A DNA stretch of 64,000 nucleotides from an uncultured Microbacterium sp. (GTDB lineage: Bacteria > Actinomycetota > Actinomycetes > Actinomycetales > Microbacteriaceae). The stretch is from NCBI GenBank assembly GCA_913774845.1, contig CAJYJO010000013.1:210441-274440 (forward strand). The letters are read 5' to 3'. The notes under the pieces were generated by a model. That model saw only the letters and a list, made by a program, of their open reading frames with translations. It searched no databases and was not told the origin of the DNA. Below are positions 8,799 through 17,619 of the stretch, in pieces (position 1 is the stretch's first letter; every line of letters begins with the position of its first letter). The position numbers were made by a program, and so were the translations under genes.

Positions 8799-9881
8799 TC
8801 AGCGCGCCTTGGGCGCGAACACCGCCGCCACGATACGGGCGATCAGGTTGAAGATGACGACGAGGACGACGAGCAGGAATGCGGCTCCCCAAGCCTGGGC
8901 CTGGGAGGCGTCGATGTCCTGACCCGGGAAGCTGTACGCGGTGTATGCCATGACGGGCAGGGTCTGCATCGGACCCTCGAACGGGTTGGCGTTGAAGTTG
9001 TCGGTGAAGCTCGCGGCGATGAAGATCGGCGCGGTCTCGCCCACGACGCGGGCCACCGCCAGCACGACACCGGTGATGATGCCCGAGGCGGCCGTCCGCA
9101 GCACGACCTTGAGGATCGTGGCCGAGCGGGGCACGCCCAGTGCCAGGGACGCCTCGCGCAGGTCGGCGGGGACCAGGCGCAGCATCTCCTCCGTGGAGCG
9201 GATGACGATGGGGATCATCAGCACGCACAGGGCGATGGATGCCGAGAACCCGCTGAACGCCTTCGGTCCGACGATGAGGCTGAACAGCGAGAACGCGAAC
9301 AGACCGGCGACGATCGACGGGATACCCGTCATGACGTCGACGAGGAACGTGATCGCCCGGCGCAGCGGGTTGTTCGGCTGCGCGTACTCGACCAGGTAGA
9401 CCGCGGCGAGGATGCCGATCGGCACCGAGATCAGCGCGGCGATGCCCGTGATGATGAGCGTTCCGGTGATCGCCTGCCACGCGCCGGCGGTCGCGACGAC
9501 CTCGAGCGTGTTCGGGTCGAAGGCGGTACCGCCGACCTGCGTGATGAACTGCCAGTTGACGACCTGGAGCCCCTTGGACACCACGGTCCACAGGGTCGAG
9601 ATCAGCGGCGCGACCGCGAGCAGGAAGGCCAACGTGACCAGACCGCGGACGACGCGGTCGACGGCCTTACGGCGGTTCTCGACGATCGACGAGCCCACTC
9701 CGATGGCGATCAGGTAGAGCACGGCGGTCAGGATCAGCCACACGGCGAGGTTGAAGTCGCCCATCAACAGCTGGACGCCGGCGACGACCACCGCGACCCC
9801 GGCGAGCAGCATCGGCTCGATGTAGCGGGGGAGCTGGCCGCTGGTCAGCGCGAGGGGCGCGGAGGGGGCGGTGACGGTCAT
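8799..9881 (-). CDS. pstA: phosphate ABC transporter permease PstA
   Basis: 360 residues started at the ATG that overlaps the pstC stop (ATGA). Two N-terminal helices precede the six-helix permease core with EAA-loop region LVPADLREASLALGVPRSATILKVVL. FTDNFNANPFEGPMQTLPV is a typical PstA segment. It pairs with PstC to form the membrane channel for phosphate. Confidence 0.96.
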   Translation of the reverse strand: MTVTAPSAPLALTSGQLPRYIEPMLLAGVAVVVAGVQLLMGDFNLAVWLILTAVLYLIAIGVGSSIVENRRKAVDRVVRGLVTLAFLLAVAPLISTLWTVVSKGLQVVNWQFITQVGGTAFDPNTLEVVATAGAWQAITGTLIITGIAALISVPIGILAAVYLVEYAQPNNPLRRAITFLVDVMTGIPSIVAGLFAFSLFSLIVGPKAFSGFSASIALCVLMIPIVIRSTEEMLRLVPADLREASLALGVPRSATILKVVLRTAASGIITGVVLAVARVVGETAPIFIAASFTDNFNANPFEGPMQTLPVMAYTAYSFPGQDIDASQAQAWGAAFLLVVLVVIFNLIARIVAAVFAPKAR

Positions 9882-10897
9882 GAGCGCTTGCCCTTCTTGC
9901 GGCCCTTGGCGCCCGGTCCGGTCGCGCCGATGATGTAGCGGGCGAACATGTTCACCGCGAGCGACACGACGAACAGCATCAGACCGGTGCCGATCAGCGC
10001 CGAGCGCTGCAGATCGGTGGCGATGGGGAAGTTCAGCGCGATGTTGGCCGCGATCGTCTGCGAGTTGTACCCGTCGGTGAGCAGGAGCACCGAGTAGATG
10101 AGGCTGGGGGAGAGGATGAGCGCGATGGCCATCGTCTCGCCCAGCGCGCGCCCGAGCCCCAGCAGCGTGGCCGAGACCATGCCGCTGCGTGCGTAGGGGA
10201 ACACCGCGAGGCGGATCATCTCCCAGCGGGTCGCTCCGAGCGCCAGCGCGGCCTCCTCGTGCAGACGAGGCGTCTGCAGGAAGATCTCGCGAGTGATCGA
10301 GGTGACGATCGGGAGGATCATGACGGCGAGCACGACGCCACCGGTGAACATCGTCGATCCGGTCGTCGAAACGGGACCCTGGAAGAGCGGGATCCAGCCG
10401 AGGTACTCGTTGAGGAACTGGCTCACGGGCAGCAGCAGCGGGCGCATCACGATGATGCCCCACAGGCCGAAGACGATCGAGGGGACGGCGGCGAGCAGGT
10501 CGACGATGTAGCCGAGTGCTCCGGCGATGCGGCGCGGGGCGTAGTGCGAGATGAACAGCGCGATGCCGATGGCGATGGGCGTGCCGATCACCATGGCGAT
10601 GAGCGCCGCCCAGATGCTGCCGAACAGCAGCGGACCGACGTACTCCCAGAAGCTCGACCAGGTGCGGTTCTGGTAGCCGGCGAGGTCCCCCTCGCTCCAG
10701 TTCGCCGTGATGGCGGGCAGACCCCGCAGGATCAGGAAGATCGCGACGCCGGCGAGGATGATCATGATCGACACGGCGGCGGTGGTCGACAGGCCGAGGA
10801 AGACGCTGTCGCCGACGCGACGCTTCCCGACGATGCTCGTGCGGGCGGGGGGCGGAGACGACGGGGCGGTCTCGGTGTCAGCGACGGTGTCAGTCAC
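9878..10897 (-). CDS. pstC: phosphate ABC transporter permease PstC
   Basis: 339 residues from the GTG at 10897, which has a GAGG box about 6 nt upstream; GTG at 10918 would add 7 residues. Six membrane helices, EAA-loop region EEAALALGATRWEMIRLAVFPYARSG, and AAVPSIVFGLWG are typical of PstC. A short open frame with a stronger Shine-Dalgarno ends across the start (see 10890-10925), hinting at coupled translation. It overlaps pstA by 4 bp and follows pstS after a hairpin-containing gap. Confidence 0.93.
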   Translation of the reverse strand: MTDTVADTETAPSSPPPARTSIVGKRRVGDSVFLGLSTTAAVSIMIILAGVAIFLILRGLPAITANWSEGDLAGYQNRTWSSFWEYVGPLLFGSIWAALIAMVIGTPIAIGIALFISHYAPRRIAGALGYIVDLLAAVPSIVFGLWGIIVMRPLLLPVSQFLNEYLGWIPLFQGPVSTTGSTMFTGGVVLAVMILPIVTSITREIFLQTPRLHEEAALALGATRWEMIRLAVFPYARSGMVSATLLGLGRALGETMAIALILSPSLIYSVLLLTDGYNSQTIAANIALNFPIATDLQRSALIGTGLMLFVVSLAVNMFARYIIGATGPGAKGRKKGKRS

Positions 10898-10925
10898 GGG
10901 GGACCTCGCGCTCGGCACGTGTCAT
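10890..10925 (-). CDS. possible 11-codon leader ORF upstream of pstC
   Basis: A GAGGAG Shine-Dalgarno 5 nt before an ATG opens an 11-codon frame whose TGA ends 7 nt inside pstC, whose GTG start it overlaps by 8 nt. Ribosomes ending here could restart on pstC. It may equally be chance or the trace of an old start; expression is not known. Confidence 0.3.
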   Translation of the reverse strand: MTRAEREVPRD

Positions 10926-11004
10926 GGGTGCTCCTCGATCGGGTGTTCTCTGAGGAATTCGGCTCAGCGGAGCGTTCGACGATGGTCGACCGTTCCGATC
11001 AGCC

Positions 11005-11039
11005 CGACGCGACCCGCACGGTGCGTGCGGGTCGCGTCG
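11005..11039. other. strong stem-loop between pstS and pstC
   Basis: 15-bp perfect inverted repeat (CGACGCGACCCGCAC and complement) with a 5-nt loop, 15 bp beyond the pstS stop. No T-run follows in the pstS direction. It could stop part of the transcripts or shield the 3' end of pstS mRNA, which would give more binding protein than permease. Confidence 0.6.
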
Positions 11040-11054
11040 AGTCCGAAGAGATGT

Positions 11055-12182
11055 TTACTTGATGGCCGAGAGGGTCTTGGCGGCGGCCTCGAGCACCGAG
11101 TCCGGCAGCGGGGCCGAACCGGCGTTCTTCGCCGCGACCTGCTGGCCGAGGGTGCTGGTGACGAAGCCGAGGTACGACTTCACGAGCTCGGACTGCTTGG
11201 AGTCCTTGAAGGTGGTGCAGGTGATCGCGTACGACACCAGCGGGATCGGGTAGGACTCGGCGGTCAGCTTCGAGTAGTCAAACTTCTTCGACAGGTCGCC
11301 CGTGACGCCGTTGCTGGCGTCGACCGCGGCGGCCTCGAACGTCGCGGTGACGGCCTCGGCGCTGTAGGGGACGGCGGTGCCGTTGGTCACGATCGCAGCG
11401 GCGTTGAGGTCACCGATGGCGGAGTGGTCGGCGTAGCCGATCGTGCCGGAGCCGGCCTTGACGGCCTCGACGACGCCCGAGCCGCCCTTCTGCTTCGAGA
11501 CGTTGCCCTCGATGGGCCAGTCCTTACCGGCCGGGGAGGTCCACACCGACGACTGGGTCGCGGCGAGGTAGTTGGTGAAGTTGGTGGTGGTGCCCGAGCC
11601 GTCCGAACGCGCGACGGTCGTGATGGCGCCGGCGGAGAGGGCCGTGCCGTTGTCCTTGGTGATGGCCGGGTCGGACCAGTCGGTGATCTGCAGAGCGAAG
11701 ATCTTCGCGATCGTCTCGCCCGAGAGCTTCAGGCTCGTGACGCCGGGGATGTTGAAGATGATGGCCACGCCGTCGAGGTAGACGGGGATGTTGACGCCAC
11801 CGTCGGTGCAGAGGGCCTTGGACTGAGCCGTCTGGTCCGCGTTCAGCGGGGCGTCGGAGCCGGCGAAGTCGTACGCGCCGCTGAGGAAGTTGGTGACACC
11901 GCCGCCGGAGCCCTGCGACTTGTCGTAGTTGATCGTGACGCCCTTGGCCTGGGCGTTGTAGGCGCTGGTCCACGCGGCCTGCGCGTTGGACTGGGCGCTG
12001 GAGCCACCGGCGGTGATCGTGCCCGACAGGCTGGGGTCGATCGTGAACGCCACGTCGGACGACGAGGGCGAAGAGGACGAACCCGCGGCGTCGCCGGAGC
12101 CCGAGGGGCCGGCGCAGCCGGCGAGAGTCAGGGAGGCCACGGCGGCCACGGTGCCCAGCTGGGCGAGTCGGGAGAGCTTCAC
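11055..12182 (-). CDS. pstS: phosphate-binding lipoprotein PstS
   Basis: 375 residues from the GTG at 12182, which has AAGGA 8 nt upstream; the frame is open to 12200. A lipoprotein signal ends at LAGC, followed by a Gly/Ser-rich linker. The binding-protein motifs ITAGGSSAQSNAQ, GSGGGVTNFLSGAYDFAGSDAPL and ARSDGSGTTTNFTNYL (phosphate-contacting SGT) are clear. It captures extracellular phosphate for PstCAB. A PHO box lies 92 bp upstream, so it should be induced by low phosphate. Confidence 0.96.
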   Translation of the reverse strand: MKLSRLAQLGTVAAVASLTLAGCAGPSGSGDAAGSSSSPSSSDVAFTIDPSLSGTITAGGSSAQSNAQAAWTSAYNAQAKGVTINYDKSQGSGGGVTNFLSGAYDFAGSDAPLNADQTAQSKALCTDGGVNIPVYLDGVAIIFNIPGVTSLKLSGETIAKIFALQITDWSDPAITKDNGTALSAGAITTVARSDGSGTTTNFTNYLAATQSSVWTSPAGKDWPIEGNVSKQKGGSGVVEAVKAGSGTIGYADHSAIGDLNAAAIVTNGTAVPYSAEAVTATFEAAAVDASNGVTGDLSKKFDYSKLTAESYPIPLVSYAITCTTFKDSKQSELVKSYLGFVTSTLGQQVAAKNAGSAPLPDSVLEAAAKTLSAIK

Positions 12183-12248
12183 GATGTGAATCCTTCGCAT
12201 GTTTGGGGACGGAACCCGGTGCAGGGCTCGACGGGAACGCTAAACATC

Positions 12249-12262
12249 GACTCTTAAGAGTC
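12249..12262. promoter_or_regulatory. 14-bp palindrome GACTCTTAAGAGTC upstream of pstS
   Basis: A perfect dyad without spacer between the PHO box and pstS. It is notably AT-rich for this genome and may be a second operator or part of the pstS core promoter. Confidence 0.4.
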
Positions 12263-12273
12263 TGCGTTGCACG

Positions 12274-12291
12274 GGTGAACGGAAGGTGAAC
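12274..12291 (-). promoter_or_regulatory. PHO box (11-bp direct repeats) for pstS
   Basis: GGTGAAC at 12274-12280 and again at 12285-12291, 11 bp apart; on the minus strand this reads GTTCACC-N4-GTTCACC, the direct-repeat site known for actinobacterial PhoP/RegX3 regulators. It is 92 bp before pstS and 51 bp before the divergent NRPS-like gene. Confidence 0.8.
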
Positions 12292-12331
12292 CGGGGCGGC
12301 CGTTCCGGGGTGTTTTCCTGGGCGCTGTACT

Positions 12332-12338
12332 GTTCACC
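12332..12338 (+). promoter_or_regulatory. extra PHO half-site next to the NRPS start
   Basis: GTTCACC in the orientation opposite to the pstS box, 3 bp before the GTG at 12342. It overlaps TACTGT (12328-12333), a possible -10 element. A lone heptamer is weak evidence by itself. Confidence 0.35.
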
Positions 12339-12341
12339 CCC

Positions 12342-15300
12342 GTGACGATCTCTGCTTCTCGCGCGCAGGCTCCTCTGGATCGGACGGATGCCGCGCCACC
12401 CGCGCGCACGCTCATCGACCTTCTCGCGGGAGTGGCCGCACGGCATCCGGAGGCGTCCGCGATCGATGACGGATCCGGGGCTCTCAGCTACCGGGAACTG
12501 CTCGCACGCGTGTGGCGGACCGCGGCGGCCCTCCACGAGGCCGGCGTGCGCCGGGGCGACCGCGTGGGGGTGCGGATGCCGTCGGGATCGAAGGAGCTGT
12601 ACGTCTCGATCCTCGCCGTGATGGCCGCCGGAGCCGCCTACGTCCCCGTCGACGCCGACGATCCCGACGAGCGGGCGCGTCTCGTCTTCGGCGAAGCCGG
12701 GGTGCGGGGCATCATCACGGGCGCGGGGGAGTACGTCCCCCGTGATCCGGATGCCGACCTCGTCCCCCTCTACGACGGTGCGGCGCCCCACCCCCGCACG
12801 AACGCGGTACCGATCGTCGCTCCGCCCGCCGTCGATGACGACGCATGGATCATCTTCACCTCCGGGTCGACGGGCGTGCCGAAGGGTGTGGCCGTCACGC
12901 ACCGCTCGGCCGCGGCGTTCGTCGAGGCCGAGGGGCGCATCTTCCTCCGGGGTGAGCCGCTCGGTCCGGGCGATCGGGTTCTGGCCGGACTGTCCGTCGC
13001 CTTCGACGCGTCCTGCGAGGAGATGTGGCTCGCCTGGGGGCACGGGGCGTGCCTCGTGCCGGCACCGCGGGCGCTCGTGCGCTCGGGGGAGGACCTCGCC
13101 CCCTGGCTGCTGCGGCAGGGCATCAGCGTCGTCTCGACCGTTCCGACCCTTGCGGCGATGTGGCCGGCCGAGGCGATCGAGAACGTGCGTCTGCTGATCT
13201 TCGGCGGCGAGGCGTGTCCTCCCGAGCTCGCGGCGCGTCTGGTGGCCGAGGGGCGCGAGGTGTGGAACACCTACGGCCCCACCGAGGCGACGGTCGTCGC
13301 GTGCGCTGCGCCGCTGGATGGTTCCCTCCCGGTGCGCATCGGTCTGCCGCTCGACGGGTGGGCGCTGGCCGTCGTCGACGCGGACGGCTCACCGGTGGCC
13401 GAGGGCGAGGTCGGGGAGCTCATCATCGGCGGCGTGGGGCTGGCCCGGTACCTCGATCCGGCGAAGGATGCCGAGAAGTACGCGCCCATGCCCTCTCTCG
13501 GGTGGGAGCGGGCGTACCGCTCCGGCGACCTCGTGCGTTTCGACTCCGCGGGACTGGTGTTCCAGGGGCGCGCCGACGACCAGGTGAAGGTCGGCGGGCG
13601 GCGCATCGAACTCGGCGAGGTGGAGTCGGCGCTGCAGGACCTCGACCGGGTGAGCGCGGCGACCGTCGCGGTGCGCACCACCGACGCCGGGGTGCCCGTG
13701 CTCGTGGGATACCTCGTGATGGACGACGGTGTCGAGCTGGACCGGCACGCGGCCCGGGCGGCGCTGGCGGAGCGTCTGCCCGCCGCGACCATCCCCCTCC
13801 TCGGGGTGGTGGACGCCCTTCCCGTGCGCACGTCGGGGAAGGTCGATCGGGATGCGCTCCCGTGGCCGTTGCCGGGCGCCGCCGTTCCCGCCGCGACCGA
13901 CTTCTCGCCCGACGAGACGTGGCTCGCGGAGCAGTGGCAGGCGGTCCTCGGCCTGAGCGTGACCGAGAGGAAGGCCGACTTCTTCGACCTCGGTGGGGGA
14001 TCGCTCGCCGCCGCACAGCTCGTGTCGCGCATCCGGGCACGGGTGCCGGAGTTCTCCGTCGCCGACATCTACGACGTGCCGCGCCTCGGGGCGATGGCGA
14101 AGGCCCTCGGGCCGCAGTTGCAGGAGGACGCGCCGACGGCGTTCCACCGTGCCGCGCCCACCCCACGCGCGACGCAGTGGGTGCAGACTCTGCTGGGTGC
14201 GCCGCTGTTCATCCTCTCGGGGGTGCGCTGGCTGCTGTATCTTCTGACCGCCTCGGCGATCCTGCGCCTGATGCCGGGTTTCGACGTGCTGCCGTCGGTG
14301 CCCCCGGCGGTGCTCGTCGTCGGGCTCCTGGTCTTCGCGACGCCGTTCGGACGCATGGCCATCGCCGTGGCATCCGCTCGTCTGCTCCTGGGCGGGGTGC
14401 GTCCCGGGGACTACCCACGCGGTGGGTGGGTGCACGTGCGCCTGTGGCTCGCCGAGCAGATCGCGGATCAGGTGGATGCCGTCGGCCTTGCCGGCGCGCC
14501 CTGGGTGTCGTACTACGCCCGCGCGTTGGGTGCGCGGATCGGGCGCAACGTGGACCTGCACGCGCTGCCTCCGGTGACGGGCATGCTCGTCGTCGGGGAC
14601 GGGGCGTCGATCGAGCCGGAGGTCGACCTGACCGGCTGGTGGATCGATGGTGATCTCGTGCGCATCGGCGAGGTGCGCATCGGCGCCGGGGCCACCGTCG
14701 GATCCCGTTCGACGCTCGCACCCGGGACGCGCATCGGTCGTCGCGCCGAGATCGCGCCCGGCTCCGCCGTCTTCGGTCGTGTCAAAGCCGATCAGTCGTG
14801 GGCCGGGTCGCCGGCGGTGCGCGTGGGCGGAACGACGCGAGGATGGCCCGCGGAGCGCCCCGCTGCGCCGACCCGCTGGCTGTGGGCCTACGCCGCGTCG
14901 GCCGTGGTGCTCGCCCTGCTGCCGCTCGCCGCGTTCACGGTGGGTGGTCTCGTCCTGGCCCAGGGGATGCGCGGCGCCGACTCCCTCCTCGAGGCCGTCG
15001 GGTCGGGGTTCGTCTGGCTCGTGCCGGCCGTCGCGGTCACAGGCGTCGTGTTCGCGGCATCCGTCGTTCTTCTCGTGCGGGTGCTGTCGATCGGTCTCAC
15101 CGAGGGCACCCATCCGGTGCGCAGCCGGGTCGCGTGGCAGGCGTGGACGATCGAGCGGCTGCTGGACGCCGCGCGCACGATCCTCTTCCCGCTGTACTCC
15201 TCGCTGTTCACCCCCGTGTGGTTGCGCCTGCTCGGTGCGCGCGTCGGACGTGATGTCGAAGCGTCGACGGTTCTGCTCCTGCCGTCGATGACCCGTATCG

Positions 15301-16286
15301 AGGACGGGGCGTTCCTCGCCGACGACACCATGGTCGCGTCGTACGAATTGCACGCTGGATGGATGCGGATCGGGCCCGTGCGGATCGGCAAACGCGCGTT
15401 CCTCGGCAACTCGGGGATGGCGGCTCCGGGACATCGCGTTCCCCGTGACGGTCTGGTCGCCGTGCTGTCGGCGGCGCCGGCGAAGGCGAAGCCCGGGTCG
15501 TCCTGGCTCGGTTCGCCTGCCGTGCGTCTGCGCCGCCTGTCGGCCGAGGGTGACGAGTCGCGCACGTATCGCCCCAGCGCGCCGTTGCGTCTCGCGCGCA
15601 CGCTGTGGGAGCTCTGCCGGTTCGTGCCGGTCGTGGTGACCTGCGGGATCGGGCTGGGCGTGCTCTTCACCCTCGCCGCGCTCTGGTCGGCGTGGGGTCC
15701 GGTGTGGGCGTTGCTGCTGTCGGGGATCGTGATGCTGGCCGCGGGCGCGGTCGCGGCGGGCGTGTCGACCGCGGCGAAGTGGGCGATCGTCGGTGTCATC
15801 CGCGCCGGGGAGCAGCCGCTGTGGTCGAGTTTCGTGTGGCGCACCGAGGTGTCGGACACCTTCACCGAGATGGTCGCGGCTCCGTGGTTCGCGCGAGCCG
15901 CCGCGGGGACTCCGGCTCTCGCCGTGTGGTTGCGCTCGTTGGGGGCGAGGATCGGTCGCGGCGTGTGGTGCGAGAGCTACTGGCTGCCCGAGCCCGATCT
16001 CGTCACGCTCGGGGACGCGTCGACCGTCAACCGGGGGTGTGTCGTGCAGACGCACCTGTTCCATGATCGAATCATGAGCATGGACACCGTCGAGCTCGAG
16101 CCGGGGGCCACCCTCGGTCCGCACAGCGTGGTGCTGCCGGCATCCACGCTCGGAGCGCACGCCACCGTCGGGCCCGCGTCGCTCGTCATGCGCGGTGAGA
16201 CCGTGCCGGTCGGCTCGCGGTGGAGCGGCAATCCCATCGGCCCGTGGCGTGCGGTCAAGGTGCGCGCGTACCAGTCGACGACGTGA
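12342..16286 (+). CDS. Pls/PosA-type non-ribosomal peptide synthetase (A-PCP-TM-LbH)
   Basis: 1314 residues. An adenylation domain (about 25-510) carries IIFTSGSTGVPKGVAVTH, NTYGPTEATVVAC, RADDQVKVGGRRIELGEVE and the A10 lysine K500. A carrier domain (about 520-595) has the phosphopantetheine site GGGSLAAAQL with Ser554. There is no condensation or thioesterase domain; instead three left-handed beta-helix (hexapeptide) domains (about 715-830, 965-1070, 1210-1310) alternate with paired membrane helices, the architecture of epsilon-poly-lysine synthetase. Pocket residues by hand alignment to GrsA: D222 A223 E226 S265 I286 G288 T310 V318 V319 K500, suggesting a basic amino acid such as lysine. 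The product is inferred, not shown. Confidence 0.88.
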   Translation: MTISASRAQAPLDRTDAAPPARTLIDLLAGVAARHPEASAIDDGSGALSYRELLARVWRTAAALHEAGVRRGDRVGVRMPSGSKELYVSILAVMAAGAAYVPVDADDPDERARLVFGEAGVRGIITGAGEYVPRDPDADLVPLYDGAAPHPRTNAVPIVAPPAVDDDAWIIFTSGSTGVPKGVAVTHRSAAAFVEAEGRIFLRGEPLGPGDRVLAGLSVAFDASCEEMWLAWGHGACLVPAPRALVRSGEDLAPWLLRQGISVVSTVPTLAAMWPAEAIENVRLLIFGGEACPPELAARLVAEGREVWNTYGPTEATVVACAAPLDGSLPVRIGLPLDGWALAVVDADGSPVAEGEVGELIIGGVGLARYLDPAKDAEKYAPMPSLGWERAYRSGDLVRFDSAGLVFQGRADDQVKVGGRRIELGEVESALQDLDRVSAATVAVRTTDAGVPVLVGYLVMDDGVELDRHAARAALAERLPAATIPLLGVVDALPVRTSGKVDRDALPWPLPGAAVPAATDFSPDETWLAEQWQAVLGLSVTERKADFFDLGGGSLAAAQLVSRIRARVPEFSVADIYDVPRLGAMAKALGPQLQEDAPTAFHRAAPTPRATQWVQTLLGAPLFILSGVRWLLYLLTASAILRLMPGFDVLPSVPPAVLVVGLLVFATPFGRMAIAVASARLLLGGVRPGDYPRGGWVHVRLWLAEQIADQVDAVGLAGAPWVSYYARALGARIGRNVDLHALPPVTGMLVVGDGASIEPEVDLTGWWIDGDLVRIGEVRIGAGATVGSRSTLAPGTRIGRRAEIAPGSAVFGRVKADQSWAGSPAVRVGGTTRGWPAERPAAPTRWLWAYAASAVVLALLPLAAFTVGGLVLAQGMRGADSLLEAVGSGFVWLVPAVAVTGVVFAASVVLLVRVLSIGLTEGTHPVRSRVAWQAWTIERLLDAARTILFPLYSSLFTPVWLRLLGARVGRDVEASTVLLLPSMTRIEDGAFLADDTMVASYELHAGWMRIGPVRIGKRAFLGNSGMAAPGHRVPRDGLVAVLSAAPAKAKPGSSWLGSPAVRLRRLSAEGDESRTYRPSAPLRLARTLWELCRFVPVVVTCGIGLGVLFTLAALWSAWGPVWALLLSGIVMLAAGAVAAGVSTAAKWAIVGVIRAGEQPLWSSFVWRTEVSDTFTEMVAAPWFARAAAGTPALAVWLRSLGARIGRGVWCESYWLPEPDLVTLGDASTVNRGCVVQTHLFHDRIMSMDTVELEPGATLGPHSVVLPASTLGAHATVGPASLVMRGETVPVGSRWSGNPIGPWRAVKVRAYQSTT

Positions 16287-17581
16287 GCGCGGCCGATCCC
16301 TACGCCCCGCAGAGCGGCGACACGTCGTACGACGTCGAATCGTACGATCTGTCGCTGAGCTATCGGGTGCGCACGAACCGTCTCGAGGGTGTGGCCCGGA
16401 TCACAGCGGTCGCGCGCGAGTCGGCGACCTCGATCGCCCTCGATCTCGTCGGCTTGCGCACGTCGCGGGTGCGTGTCGACGGGGAGGTCGCGCGATTCGC
16501 GGCCGGGCCACGCATTCTTCGGGTGACTCCGCCGCGGGCTCTCGTCGCCGGCGACCGGTTCGAGGTCGACGTGACGTACGCGGGGGCCCCCTCGCCGCGG
16601 CGCTCCCGCTGGGGCACGGTGGGCTGGGAGGAACTGACCGACGGCGCGCTCGTCGCCGGGCAGCCGATCGGTGCTCCGACGTGGTTCCCCTGCAACGATC
16701 GGCCCGACAACCGGGCGCGGATGCGCATGGAGATCACCGTGGACGACGACTATGCCGTGGCCGCCACGGGCGTCGCGTCCGAGGTCACGCGTCGCGGAGG
16801 CCGGGCGTCGACGACGTTCACGTCGGAGGTGCCGACGGCGACATATCTCGCTGCCGTGCACATCGGGCGCTATCGTACCCGCGCGCTCGCGGGGAGTGGA
16901 GTGGACGTGGTGCCCCCGGTGCACGTCACCGCGCCGCCCGCCCTGACGGCCGGCGCGGATCGTGCCTTCGCCGCGGTACCCGACATGCTGCGTCTGTTCG
17001 ACCGGGTCTTCGGTGCGTACCCGCAGGAGAGCTGCACGCTGGTCGTGACCGCCGACGAACTCGAGATCCCCCTCGAGGCGCAGGGGCTCGCCGTGTTCGG
17101 GATGAACCACCTCGTGCCCGCCGCGCAGCGCCTGGTCGCGCACGAGCTGGCGCACCAGTGGTTCGGCAACAGCGTCGGCATCGGTCGGTGGAGCGACATC
17201 TGGCTCAACGAGGGTTTCGCCTGCTATGCCGAATGGCTGTGGTCGGAGGCGTCGGGAGGGATGAGCGTCGACGCCTGCGCCGTAAGCCACTACGGGCGTG
17301 TGGCCGCGCAACCGCAGGACCTGCGCGTGGTCGATCCGGGGCCCGACGACATGTTCGACGACCGGGTGTACAAGCGCGGTGCGCTGACCCTGCACGCGCT
17401 GCGCGGGCACCTCGGTGACGTGGCGTTCTTCGAGCTGCTGCGCTCGTGGGTGGCCGAGCATCGACATGGCCTCGTGTCGACGGACGACTTCCGCGCCGCG
17501 GTGGGACGAGCCGGGGGAGAGGATGCCATGGCGCTGCTCTCGACCTGGATCGATCACGTCGAGCTGCCCCCGCGCGTCTGA
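16283..17581 (+). CDS. M1-family zinc aminopeptidase, short form
   Basis: 432 residues from a GTG overlapping the NRPS stop by 4 bp. The zinc motif HELAHQWFGN followed 18 residues later by Glu in NEGFACYAEW gives the HExxH-E metal site; the exopeptidase loop is GMNHLV rather than GAMEN. No signal peptide is visible and the long C-terminal domain of PepN is missing, as in many actinobacterial short M1 enzymes. Tight coupling to the Pls-type synthetase suggests it trims or degrades the peptide product, as I recall for the polylysine-degrading aminopeptidases of producers. Confidence 0.9.
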   Translation: MSAADPYAPQSGDTSYDVESYDLSLSYRVRTNRLEGVARITAVARESATSIALDLVGLRTSRVRVDGEVARFAAGPRILRVTPPRALVAGDRFEVDVTYAGAPSPRRSRWGTVGWEELTDGALVAGQPIGAPTWFPCNDRPDNRARMRMEITVDDDYAVAATGVASEVTRRGGRASTTFTSEVPTATYLAAVHIGRYRTRALAGSGVDVVPPVHVTAPPALTAGADRAFAAVPDMLRLFDRVFGAYPQESCTLVVTADELEIPLEAQGLAVFGMNHLVPAAQRLVAHELAHQWFGNSVGIGRWSDIWLNEGFACYAEWLWSEASGGMSVDACAVSHYGRVAAQPQDLRVVDPGPDDMFDDRVYKRGALTLHALRGHLGDVAFFELLRSWVAEHRHGLVSTDDFRAAVGRAGGEDAMALLSTWIDHVELPPRV

Positions 17582-17619
17582 GCGGCGGGGCTCGGGGCGC
17601 GGCAGGTTGTTCGGCAGAG

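Noticed and set aside
13389-16160. 923-codon open frame on the minus strand opposite the NRPS-like gene
   Set aside because: It is an antisense shadow: low-complexity Arg/His/Gly/Pro protein with no known motifs, opposite a gene with clear domains.
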